This document shows, one piece after another, positions 10,874 to 20,899 of a stretch of DNA of 64,000 nt. Source of the stretch: Isoetes taiwanensis. Its lineage: Eukaryota; Streptophyta; Lycopodiopsida; Isoetales; Isoetaceae. Location of the stretch: NCBI GenBank assembly GCA_021234155.1, contig JAJEKV010000082.1, forward strand, positions 2,351,377 through 2,415,376. The letters are read 5' to 3'. The translations under genes were made by a program, and so were the position numbers. The notes under the pieces are model-generated. The model was not told the DNA's origin. It saw nothing but the letters and a program-made list of their open reading frames with translations, and did not search any database. Within the stretch, counting starts at the first letter, position 1, and each line of letters starts with the position of its first letter.

Positions 10874-11428
10874 CATTAGAGGTAATTTGAGATCTCATTT
10901 TGTCCCATTAAGGGATGCTTAAAAAGCCACATCAGCTTTTTAAACTGTCCAATAAGAGAAGAGCTCCAGTGTATTTTATTCCAGTATTATGTGGCAGCAG
11001 TAATTAATGCAGTTCTAACTAACTTTTGCAGTGTCATTTTTCTACTATAACTTTTGATCAAAAACTCCGATTCGAACACTATTTGTGGCAATGGATTCGT
11101 CTCCTCAAGATCTTTCTAATGACAATCCATTGTTATATCTTTTGGGATGTAAATATATAAGAAAAGAGCAAAAAACCATATTTTTTAAGGTTAACACATA
11201 TGGCTTGTATTGAAATACATCATAACCATATATCACTTGAAAGATCTTTTCATTCTGCATCTAATGCAACAAACGCCGCAGCATTTTCATGAGTAGATCA
11301 AAAGTTATAGGGAAAAAACGACGGCAATGAAGTTGTTAAAGCTGCATTAATTGCAGTTTGATGTAGAGTACTCATTCTATTGGAGGATTCTTATGGGGAC
11401 AAAAGGAGATCTCAAATTACCTCTAATG
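10874..11428. mobile_element. Foldback/MITE-like element inside an ATCT microsatellite
   Basis: A 555-bp non-coding element. Both ends read inward CATTAGAGGTAATTTGAG and the terminal 34 bp match at about 32 positions. Further inside, GTAATTAATGCAG / GCAATTAATGCAG and CTATAACTTTTGATC recur in both arms, and weaker similarity (AAGATCTTTC) continues towards the middle, so most of the element is an imperfect inverted repeat. The same-strand ATCT repeat abuts both ends, so the element inserted into the microsatellite and its own target duplication cannot be told apart. Confidence 0.8.

Positions 11429-11495
<67 letters not shown>
11429..11495 (+). repeat. (ATCT)n microsatellite, right block
   Basis: About 16-17 repeats in the same orientation as the left block, abutting the right end of the foldback element. 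Confidence 0.97.
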
Positions 11496-11940
11496 TAATT
11501 AATTAAAGCTTGGAATATATGTAAATATAAGCTACGGGCAACGATAGTGAATAATAAAAAAAAGCAATATAGATGTTGTGTAGGTAGCTCATAGGACAAA
11601 GGCAATGGAATCCTCCTCCTCCACCTCCTCCTCCTCCTCCGTTAAGTACAAATTCAAACTTGAAGAGTGAACTACTTGTCATAAGATTGGAGATTGTAGA
11701 AATAGATCAACCGTGAGTTTTTTATGTCATAAATAAGAAGTTGGATTGTACACTGAGTTCCAGAAGAGACTAGGAGTACTACATTATTTGGCTTTCTTTT
11801 GCTTTGCATGTGTTCAAACTGTTAAGACGGGACCTATTGAGGTTAATTCATAGTTCAAAGGTTCGGTTCCTCCAGTCTCTGTGCGATGGCTTTGTAATGT
11901 AAAGCATGTATTATATTCGGGCTATGCTAATATGGATTTT
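11496..11940. other. No gene; short CTC/TCC run
   Basis: AT-rich spacer with a trinucleotide TCC-rich run at 11610-11641. No coding signal. Confidence 0.5.
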
Positions 11941-12210
11941 ACAATTGATCCTGCCCATTTTAGCATTTCAGAACTAGTCATGTTGTGTCTACAACCTTGC
12001 CATATGAAAGCTTAGAACCACGACATGTATCATAGGATATTTTCAAAATCCAAGGACTATACTAATTTGGAACAAAGGGACAGTTGGTCCTGCCCATTTT
12101 AGCATTTCAAATACTAGTCATGATGTATCTACAACCTTGCCACATGGAAGCTTATGATGGGGGATGGGATATTCTCAAAATCCAAGGACCATATTAATTT
12201 GGAACAAAGG
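11941..12210 (+). repeat. Tandem duplication, about 135-bp unit
   Basis: Two diverged units, about 11941-12079 and 12080-12210, sharing GATCCTGCCCATTTTAGC/GGTCCTGCCCATTTTAGC, ACTAGTCATG, CTACAACCTTGCCA, CAAAATCCAAGGAC and AATTTGGAACAAAGG. Confidence 0.85.
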
Positions 12211-12609
12211 AGCAATAAGAGAGCCAAATCATAGGGAGCATGATCCCTTAGGAACCAGCTTCAAAACTTTTGAGATAAGAACTAGAAAGAATATATATTA
12301 ATTTCTACTAATATACTTCAATGCATAAAGCAAAAGCATTAGAGTTCAATTGATAGAATAATGCAGAACATCATATCTTAAATATTAAAATAGCACGTCT
12401 TGACTATGGGCCTATTGTGCTCTAGCTTATGGCTATATGACATGACATTGACATTGGACCTTCTATTATTGATCATTTTGGGGGCTTGGCTGAGAGAGAG
12501 AGGGGAATCCTTGGCCACTCCCATATTACTGTTGATACGGTGACATGCTATTGGCATTCGGGCTGGGACTGTTTTGTATAGCATGTATATTTCATTTTAT
12601 AGTTCTTGA
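12211..12609. other. No gene recognised
   Basis: Spacer with short frames only. Possibly includes decayed 3' sequence of the LINE fragment to the right. Confidence 0.4.
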
Positions 12610-12990
12610 GGGTCTTTTAGCTGCGATAATCTCTTCCATAACTTCTCCTTAGAAACAATGTCGAAAACCTTTGCCAAGTCTATGAAAGCTGCAATATAGA
12701 TCTTGTCGTTTATTTCGACTATCTCTTAGCAGAATGAGCAATGTGAAATGTGGTCAATAGTGAAATGCTCAGCGCTAAAACCAAGTGCGCCTACCCATGT
12801 TTCCGTTGCCCATGCTATCAATTGCTGTTCAAGAATTTTGGCAAACATTCTACCAACCGGCCATGATTGTGCAGTAAATTGGCAGGATAGTTTTGATCAC
12901 CTGCTTTATATATTGGAACTACTTTGCTGATAATCCGTTGCGAAGAAAATCCTTCTTGGAGGATTCTATTGAATATAGTAATCAGGAATG
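12610..12990 (-). mobile_element. LINE family B reverse transcriptase fragment
   Basis: On the minus strand, frame-shifted RT blocks are readable: CTIMAGRMFAKILEQQL (about 12850), the STIDH-type block FTIDHISHC (about 12755) and AAFIDLAKVFDIVSKE (about 12660). The order and wording match the LINE at 20.9-24.7 kb. No A tail or target duplication seen; a decayed internal piece. Confidence 0.75.
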
Positions 12991-13364
12991 AGACCAGGGT
13001 AAATTTTAGGGGCCCTAAATGTTTTTCTATTCAAATTAAGGTTGGCTAGATCTAGAGAAAATAAAAAGTTCATAGTCTTTTTTTTTTTTCTGGAGAAGTT
13101 TGATAGAATAAACCCTTTAGTTATCTTCCCGCTTGGCTAATATATAATTTTTTTTTTTTTATATGAAATTCTTGTATTGGCGAAGTTTTCTTGGTTGTCG
13201 GCTAAAGTGCAACTATTTGACTTCAAATTTTGAGGACCCATTAGTACATGAATGACAACTGGTTCGATATGTTTCTATTAAAAATGATAACAAAGATGTT
13301 CAAAGTACAATTCATACGGAACAAACAATACCATTTAAAGGAACACACATATTTAAGTTGGGTT
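12991..13364. other. No gene; two poly(T) tracts
   Basis: T runs at about 13079-13090 and 13149-13160. The second is followed by a LINE-3'-end-like TTCTTGTATTGG, so remnants of minus-strand retroelement tails are possible. No gene. Confidence 0.35.
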
Positions 13365-14034
13365 AAATCCATCCAAACTACTCCATCCCAAAGTATCTGT
13401 TTTATGGTGGCAAGTCACTCATCGTTGTCTGCTGCGGCGTTAATATTCTGGTGCACAGATTTCGTCCAGAGGTGTCTGCACTTTGTCCCTTATGTGCACA
13501 GAGGGACGAGACAATTGAGCATTGCTTCTTCCTATGTAGACATGTCAGACATGCTTGGTTGTGGCTTCAAGGCCCCTTTCATTGCAATTTGAATAGCCAG
13601 CAGGTCTTATTAGCAGTTTATCCAAGTAGGTGGGATAATTTGGCAAAAAGGGCCTTTCATTTGGCTTCTGCATGGATCATCTGGTCCATTTGGAAAAGAA
13701 GGAATCTTCTCATATTCAAAGGTCTTGCTTGTTCAGATGCACAGGTCCTTCTTGATGCCCAACAACGAATTGTCAAAGCATTCAGGTGCTCATCAATTGC
13801 TAATGAGGTGAAGAGCCGTATTTGGGAGCACTATCTTCAGATTCATACTTACTTATGAGTTTTTGCTTGCTCTTCATATTGGTTAGATGTTGTATTTGAG
13901 TGGGGTGGTTTTGCCCTGGTGGACATTCTCTCCACTGAGTTATTAGTCCCCATTATACTCTGTAACTTTCTCTGGATAATAGAGGCTCAAGTCCTTCAAA
14001 AAAAAAAAAAAAAAAAAAAAAAAATCCATCCAAA
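13365..14034 (+). mobile_element. LINE family A copy 3 with target-site duplication
   Basis: A 5'-truncated LINE tail (13378 to about 14021) ending in some 24 A residues. A perfect 13-bp target duplication AAATCCATCCAAA lies at 13365-13377 and 14022-14034. It holds the C-terminal zf-RVT segment, CPLCAQRDETIEHCFFLC, then a Trp-rich tail (ASAWIIWSIWKRRN). A frame break near 13440 separates an upstream VLWWQVTHRCLLRR segment. Only the last part of ORF2 is present. Confidence 0.93.
13451..13858 (+). pseudogene. LINE A ORF2 C-terminal zinc-binding region
   Basis: About 135 residues containing C-x2-C...H-x4-C, the zf-RVT pattern at the end of plant L1 ORF2 proteins. It matches the decayed versions at 7.14-7.47 kb and 60.97-61.2 kb. 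It has no start of its own and is a remnant of a longer protein. Confidence 0.85.
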
Positions 14035-15593
14035 TGGCTAACTTGGTGCACGGAGCCGTTTAAGGTCAACAATTTTAAGAACACATCACTACTACTAAGC
14101 TTTAAAATGCTCACTACATAACATTCTTCATAGCATTTAACTTAAACAGCTTATAAATTCAAATTCAATATCCATCAAAACATGATTGAGGTAGCTAATG
14201 ACAGTCTCTAATGAAAGAGGTCCCTGAATAGATTGGCATGGCTATTTAAATTGATCAGGGTGCACCTAATTAGCTTCAGAGAAAATGATTCAGAACATCA
14301 TGTTGCAGCTAATCCAAGTTAAAACCTAGGCCAACTAGGGCACTAAGAATTTTCTTCCTTTTGGAATGGCTAAATTTTTTCTTAAAAAATTACCTTTATT
14401 AACTCTAACTACAGAATTTGACTAAAGGTCTAAAAAATAGCCATTTGACAAATCTTAGCCACTCTGTAATATCCTGAATGGGACAATTTGAGATCCAGTC
14501 AATCACTTTAGATCCCTAAGTGTTCTATCTAAATGTCTATTCATAAATGAAGCTCCATTCAGATTATGATCCATCATACCATATCGATTTTGCAAAGTCC
14601 TCCATGTACCCCCATGCAAACTTTGAAGAAAACACACGCATTTGTCGCTGCATGTTCATGGGCTATGATGAAAACATGGGTCTACCGATGTCTAACTCGT
14701 ATTTCTTATATGTTGTCGCTAAGTTCTTATGTTCATCCCCATAATGCAAATGCTAGGGATAAACACTTGATATGATTGAAGATTGACCATGAAAGACATT
14801 GTTTACTCAATTTGTTAGAGTGAAGTTCATGTCATAAGAAGAACTATTCACAAGTATTGAGTATAAAAAATGCCAATGTTATAATAGAAAGGGAGTTGTT
14901 GTCATTCCTTAGCATTGTCATTAGTTAAATGCCAAAACATATATTCACAGAGAAAAAACATATGGAATAGTCACAGAGAAAAAACATACGCAGCTTATTT
15001 GAAAGCCGATGCATCAATGTCATATTTAATTGCTATAGAAATTTATCACAGTAGTTCTCTTTCACGACTCCCGTGTCTAGCAGTAATGGATGCACATCGA
15101 TCCAGGACCTACCACATTGCCTTGTATTCTAGTGCCTATAGGATAGAGGGGTGTTGTTCATAACACATTATAGGATAGAGGGTGGCTATTCATAATGCAC
15201 TATTTAGTTCGTTTTTCCCTCTGCAACTTCAAACTCTTAAACATTTTCCATTCACCCAATGAGCTTTGGGCCTAGGTGTACTCAATAACCTAATCACGAG
15301 ACTACCATTGTGATGGGCAAATTTATTTTTCCCCTCGTTTTTCCTTTTCCTTGATGGTAGTAAGTGGGTTTTAGCCTAGGTGTCCTTGAAATTTCATCTC
15401 TCCTAGTTTCCATTCCATTTCTAAGTTCCACGTGAAATTGAGTTGGATCTAGCTGTTGAAAAGGGCGAGCTACGAATCTGGCAATATAAATACTAGCTTG
15501 CTCCTTGGATTTAAGTTGGAAAAAGGCAAATTCCATTCAAACGCACTTATTTAAACCCTCACGTTCAGTGGAAGAATAAACTAAATTTAAATA
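14035..15593. other. No gene recognised; possible Copia trace
   Basis: AT-rich sequence. A short segment at about 14600-14670 reads CRCMFMGYDEN, which resembles the integrase end of Copia-type elements, but the similarity is too short to define an element. A minus-strand frame at 15294-15536 has no recognisable family. Confidence 0.35.
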
Positions 15594-15640
15594 AGGTGCT
15601 GCGCACGGAGGGTTGCCCTCCATGGCCGGAGGGTAAAGTG
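15594..15640 (+). repeat. Short hairpin repeat (GGTGCTGCGCACG type)
   Basis: AAGGTGCTGCGCACG followed by GAGGGTTGCCCTC, a perfect 5-bp stem (GAGGG/CCCTC) with a TTG loop. A related sequence lies in inverted orientation at 38098-38134. Confidence 0.6.
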
Positions 15641-15788
15641 GCTTAAATCATACTTCAAAGTCATGTTTTCACAATCAATCAAAATTTCTACCAACCAATC
15701 CAAACAGTTATTCCAAATGAAGAATGATATGCTCGTAGGATGCAAACTACATAAAAAAAACATAAAAGTACAAAGTTTGTGAGTTACC

Positions 15789-15935
15789 TGGTTTAATCTT
15801 GAACCTCAGCACATTAGGACGTCTTGTAGAAGTGAACTTGATAGGATTCTCTATGCCAGTGATATGACACTCTAAAGAATCTACAAGAACAAAAGTAGGC
15901 ACAACTTGGTTAGCAAAGAACAGCTCAACAATCAA
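15789..15935 (-). other. Exon-like segment, gene unknown
   Basis: Minus-strand frame with a possible acceptor (TTTGTCTTTAG) and a good donor (CCAG|GTAACT at about 15789), encoding around 45 residues including VPTFVLVDSLECH and RPNVLRFKIKPG. I do not recognise the family. It could be one exon of a decayed gene. Confidence 0.3.
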
Positions 15936-16387
15936 TTTCCTAAAGACAAATATATTCCTTTAAACATGAATCTGAAATGGATACATCATCATGCCACATC
16001 ATCATTAGTGACTCCACATCATCACACACGTGTCACATACATCATTTCCATCTCCCCAAAAGTTTTGACTAGAAAAAAGATGTTTTGCCAACTTGTTTGA
16101 CAAAAAGGTTCCCTTAGCGTATATATGTGCAAAGAGATAAAAGATTTTGGAGTTGCTGACAGTGCCGTATATTTGAGAGGAATTCTAAAACTTGAAATCC
16201 TAAACTAACATTCTCAATGTGTCGAACACACCAGAATGAAAGAATTTTGTCATGAATAAATGTCGTAGGTTTTGCCTCTTTCACGATTTCCAAGCAATAC
16301 TTGAGTCTGGCTCGCTTATTCTCTTAAACAAAAATTATTCATAAAAAATCTTGTACAACAAACTCCTACATTTGAAACCTGAAACAC

Positions 16388-16531
16388 TTATGCTAATCTG
16401 GATACTTAGGAACCTTTGCCATGCAAGCAGCTATGGAGCTGTAAGATGATAAGTTGCGGTGTAGAAAGTCGTCAAATTGTTGTTTACACTTAGGCGCCTC
16501 TCTGCACACGGCAAACTTGTCCGCTCGTTCC
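16388..16531 (-). other. Terminal exon-like segment, gene unknown
   Basis: A minus-strand frame follows a strong acceptor (TTTCTCTTTTTTCAG). It encodes 47 residues beginning MERADKFAVCREAPKCK and ending in VPKYPD then TAG. Two Cys pairs, C-x5-C and a later single Cys, are visible. It may be the last exon of a small gene whose other exons I cannot find. Not recognised. Confidence 0.35.
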
Positions 16532-17565
16532 ATCTGAAAAAAGAGAAATGCAAAAAACATCAAAAAAGCCATTGAATGTGCTTGCTTATACTCCCTCTAT
16601 TGAATATACCACCATAATGGAGCAAAGGCCTCAAATACCAAGAAAGGAAGAACAATGCGCTTCTACTATCAAACATCTACAAATTATTGCAACTCCCAAC
16701 GCTTATTGAGTACCGTCTTTTGTTTCTATGACCTCGTCTTGAAAATGACACATATGCTTTAAAATTGCTTCATTAGCTTCACCAAGTACATCTCAAAAAC
16801 ATCATTGCTCATGTTGTTATAGAAGAACAACAAAACTGCTTGCATCTTGCACAACAAGGACTTAAGCCTTTTTACTTGTTCTGCCTCAAACAACCACAAT
16901 TATAAAGAAAAGCAGTGCTTGAAATATCTGGATCAGGATGTTTTTAAAATGCCAAAGATGTGCAACACACATATTATAAGAACTAGTAATGGTGCCCAGC
17001 ATTGTTGGGCATAAGTTGAAAACCTTTAAATAGTCACCACTCACCAGTCTCACCACTCTGCAGTTCACCACTCTGTAGAACATAGAATTGGCTTGAATTG
17101 AATTGAATGGATTTTTATCGTCCTATAAAGACCTTAGTGCGAGTTTGGTATGGCTCCTTCATGTTAGATAGCGTTGCATCAGTATCGCTGAGATCTTTGA
17201 ATAGATTTTGCATCTGTGAAGAACTTCAGAGCTCCATCCTCCATTCTGTACAACAGTAAGAAGCTGACGATCTTTATTGCACGCTATCTGCGAAAAGGAA
17301 TAATTGGTGGCATTGCAACATATGTGGGTTTCATTGGCAGAACCAGAACTTAAATCTCAAATTCAGGAACCTACAGAGCAAATGCAGCTTCTAGCATACA
17401 TAAGAAAGAGCTTAGAGTTTGTCTCGAGATCAAACCATACTCCTGGGCACAAAGCTTTTGCCATTGATTGGAGAAAAGGCATCTCAAAATGTGAACTGCC
17501 GGATCTCCTTTAGAATGGATGTCAGTTTGCCGGTTCGAACACAGGCGACTGGGCTGGAGGCGACT
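16532..17565. other. No gene recognised
   Basis: AT-rich spacer with short frames. No motif identified. Confidence 0.45.
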
Positions 17566-17690
17566 GCCAGTTTACAGGCAAGGGCCAATTTGGAGCAGTT
17601 TCCAGCATATTCTAAGAATATTCCAGCATTTGCTTAGAATATGCTGAAAACTCACATGAGCAAGGGTTTGCCCCCCTAGGGGCAACCTAA
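17566..17690 (+). repeat. Double-hairpin short repeat, copy 1
   Basis: Contains a perfect 14-bp inverted repeat, CAGCATATTCTAAG (17603-17616) and CTTAGAATATGCTG (17633-17646), then CTCACATGAGCAAGGG and a second hairpin TTGCCCCCCTAGGGGCAA (17668-17685). Related copies at 20389-20476 and, inverted, 36767-36891. Confidence 0.8.
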
Positions 17691-19665
17691 AAAAGTAAGG
17701 GCAGCCCTTCAATTTCTAACCGTGATTAGGACGTGAATAGGCTAAGGAATTCAGGAAGTCGTGAATAAGAAATTACGACCTAAAAGCGTCTGATCTCAAG
17801 TGTTTAATAACTAGTGTTGTGCATTTATATCGTTCATAATAGACAAGAATAAATCCATCCCTTAACTAGCATCAAATTTTCTAAACTTTGATTAAACTTG
17901 CTCCATCTTTCTACACTTTGATAACCTTGATCCATCTTTCATGTGTTACTATTCAAGAAATCGAACTTTTGCCAAGTAAATTCATGCTATAAACTTCAGC
18001 TGAGATAGTCACTAAATTTTTCTTCCGCAGACACTCAATAAATTAAAGATCATGAAAAATCTGAAACAGGAAATTAACCAATTGAGTCATTGATACAAAG
18101 CATGGGAATTATCATAATTTATTCTGGATGTTCAAAGACTATCATCGAGTGTGCGCCCACCACAATAAATTTGATAGAGAATTTCCATCATCATGTCCCT
18201 TCAGTTTGCGGATATTAGCCAAGCCAGTATGTGAATCATATGTTGATTGCATTGCATATACAAATCCTTTCCAGCCCTCCCTACTCCTTCTCCGCCAAGG
18301 CGGGGCATAGTCCATTGAACAAGCTCCTTAACAAAATTAAAATCATCAAACAGATATTACAGAATGGGAGTGATTGGAAGCACACGGATACCAAGCCGCA
18401 TTCTAACCAACTATTTGGAGCAAACCATAGTCCATCTGTGTCCTTTTATTTGTCCACAACACACCAACCACCCCGTTGTCTTTCACAAAATGGGATCATA
18501 CACTCTTTGTTGGATGGAATGTGCCACAAAGCTTTGGACGAGTAGATTTCAAAAGTGTCAAAGTAAGACTGCTTTTAATGAGATGTGGATCTCCATATGC
18601 AAGTCCTACTAATGAGGGTGCATAGTAGGCATTGCCGCCTCACTCGTGCTTTCTTGGTTTTACGCCATCCGAAAATCATCAAACCTGAAGCTCAAGAATG
18701 CATGAGCCATATATCAAAGCTTCTAAGTGGGGTAGAACTGGTTATCATGTCTAACATTCATAAAATCATCCAAAGATGCCATAAATATGATGTTTATAAT
18801 GCCTTCCCCAACCGGGATCCAGTTTTGCAAGAAGTACTTGAAAGATAACAAAAATATCCCCCCTGAAAGTGATGATCATTATAGACCCCCAATCCAAAGT
18901 CGACCCGAATCAAGAGCTGAATTTTTATCGATCAACCCTTTCCATACTGAGTCATAACGGATAGCATTCCCGGAGAAAGGAGCCATTGAGCCATGGAGTA
19001 ATAGCTTCAACAAGGAAGTGACGAAAAGTTTTTACAAGCTCAAAATGCACCCAATCTCCTCTCGCAATTAATGCCAACCTTGCTACTCGTGCAATTCCCT
19101 TCCCATAGAAATATGTGGAGTGTTTTGAATTGGTGCCAACTCTTTTGCATCCTTTTCCAATGCCTGAGCAATTTCATGTCTAGCCATCGAGTCCAAGACG
19201 CCCTTGCTAGAATACCAACCTACGAATAGGTCTACGCGCCTTCATGTCAAAGATCGCCCACTATACCCTCCAATGTACCATCAATACTTGAAAACGTTAA
19301 CTCCGGTATCCTTGAAGAATAATCGCCATCACATCCCTATGCAAAGGCAAGGTTAGCATCGAAGCTCCCCCCTCACCCTTACTCTTCCGGACATAAGTCA
19401 TCTCAAATGGAACATTGAAGTCAACATGTCCTGCAACAGGATAACATCCATTGAACCTATCCAGAATAGATTCAGCACGAAAATTGCCACCAATCAGTAG
19501 AGAAATCCTTATTACACCTTTATAAGGACCCTGGCAATGCAAATCCCTTCCTAAATGCAAAGGAGCTGAAGAATATATCACCTGAAGAACCATGCATTTC
19601 ACATGTTTTCTCACTTCTTTTACAGAGGATTCAAGTAGACTGCACATGTGCTACTCTCAGCTTAC
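17691..19665 (-). other. Low-copy debris, no defined gene
   Basis: Between two double-hairpin repeats, the minus strand has several frames that look protein-like but disagree in frame. One at 19297-19647 (contains GPYKGVIRISLLIGG and ending in RDVMAIILQGYRS) has faint likeness to thylakoid cyclophilin-type proteins, too weak to name. One near 18250-18310 reads LVQWTMPRLGGEGVG. I read this as remains of host gene pieces, not a working gene. Confidence 0.3.
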
Positions 19666-20074
19666 CTTTTCTTTATCTGCATACGAAGCTTTGTACACCG
19701 TTCCAAATGCGCCTTCTCCAAATTTTTTCCCCAAAACGAAGTCATCCTTAAACATGCAAAGTTCAAAAGGAACATAGACATCAATCATTCCTGAATTTTT
19801 AGGTTGCTTGTTTTACTCCAACAAAATACCTTTGCATATGTTGGGTGAGAGGCTGCTCTAAAGGTGCTAATGTAAACATGTCCCAAAATCCGGGTGCAAC
19901 ACCGGTGTTGCCCACAAGTATTTCTCTGAGATAGGGCAAGCGTAATTCGGGAGCGATTATCCGCAAACCACTTTTAGGCAATGTGCTTCTATAAACAACA
20001 TCACCACACTTCATCACGGTGCAAGGAAGGCCAACCCCAACCCAATCACAATTCCATGCAAGGATTCTACCCAT
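19666..20074 (-). pseudogene. STN7-like state-transition kinase, N-terminal relic
   Basis: The minus strand encodes VGVGLPCTVMKCGDVVYRS, the lumenal N-terminal region of the thylakoid kinase STN7 with both redox-active Cys of the LPCxxxxC motif. It continues to NTGVAPGFWDMF (membrane-proximal region), then KDDFVLGKKFGEGAFGTVY, the Gly-rich ATP loop of the kinase domain, and ends at a proper donor (GAAAAG|GTAAGC at 19666). STN7 phosphorylates light-harvesting complex II during state transitions. A frame change lies between SEKYLWATP and VAPGF, and extra sequence separates the two conserved parts. No catalytic loop (HRD) or DFG segment was found downstream. I therefore call it a relic or captured fragment, though a gene with distant exons cannot be excluded. 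Confidence 0.75.
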
Positions 20075-20388
20075 TCAACAGCTGCTTTGCAGCTCGGCCC
20101 TCTCCCCGGTTATGCAACCTTTTAACTCCGACAACTGATCCCCGCCATCTCCCTGGAAAATTCAATGGGTTGGAGAAAAACCTACTTCCTCTGCTTCCAA
20201 ACTCTGTTGGAAATGGCGCGATCCACAATTGACTGTCTAAAGACGAAGTATTCCTAGCCAAAGCCATGGCAAGATCATAAGTTAACACTATACTGAGCAA
20301 GATGGCAACGATTTGGTGCACATATCTACGCGTCGATATCTTCTTCGAAATGGAGCGAGCACCGGTTTCCCGGGTTTTTAGCAGTCAT
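20075..20388 (-). other. Possible upstream part of the STN7 relic
   Basis: A minus-strand frame from 20321 starts MHQIVAILLSIVLTYD and is Ser/Arg-rich, as a transit peptide might be, but it ends before the STN7-like part and is out of frame with it. No firm call. Confidence 0.25.
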
Positions 20389-20476
20389 TGGCATATTCTG
20401 GGTATATATTGGCATATACCTAGCATATGCCACAAACCCACCTCAACAAGGGCTTGCCCCCTTAGGGGCAACCCAA
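20389..20476 (+). repeat. Double-hairpin short repeat, copy 2
   Basis: GGCATATTCTGGG...CCTAGCATATGCC forms the first stem; AACCCACCTCAACAAGGG follows; TTGCCCCCTTAGGGGCAA forms the second. Same order as the copies at 17.6 and 36.8 kb. Confidence 0.8.
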
Positions 20477-20479
20477 AAA

Positions 20480-20822
20480 TAGACCAAGTGATACAACATA
20501 ATCAGAAATTTCATGCCTTACATTTTTTTGGAAGTGCCAAAGGTGACTGCGGAAAATCAAGCTCCATAGTATGTTGGCTCTACATATCAACGAACGGCAA
20601 GGATTGATTCTACCAAAAATAAAAAAATAAAAATAAAAATATACTAAGCCGTTCAATGGAAGAATAGGCAAAATCTAACAATAGACCAAATCATACAACA
20701 TAGTCAGAAGTCTCATGCCTTGCATTTTTTTTGGAAGTTCAGAGATGAGTGTGAAAAAGCAAGTTCCATAGTCTATTGCCCTAGTCGAAATTCATATCAG
20801 CGAAGGGCAAGATGATTCCAAA
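20480..20822 (+). repeat. Tandem duplication, about 200-bp period
   Basis: Units start at 20480 and about 20682, each beginning TAGACCAA(G/A)T and sharing CATACAACATA, TCATGCCTT, TTTTTTTGGAAGT and GGCAAG(G/A). The spacer has an A-rich (AAAAAT) run. Unit 1 begins right at the end of the double-hairpin repeat. Confidence 0.8.
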
Positions 20823-20899
20823 AAAAGAAGCTCAGCCTACCCTAAAAATCAAAATCTTGTCTAGAAAAAAGGAAAACTTAAAAAAGAATGATTTGGAAT

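Noticed and set aside
10631-10879. Open frame ending in repeated LSIYLSIY
   Set aside because: It is the translation of the ATCT microsatellite; no coding evidence upstream.
14600-14670. Copia integrase-like CRCMFMGYDEN
   Set aside because: Only about a dozen residues of similarity, with no LTRs or other parts nearby.
17668-17690. Terminator-like hairpin TTGCCCCCCTAGGGGCAA
   Set aside because: No bacterial context; it belongs to a three-copy plant repeat.
19297-19647. Thylakoid cyclophilin-like minus-strand frame
   Set aside because: Likeness limited to a few residues around DVMAIILQGYRS; not enough to name a gene.
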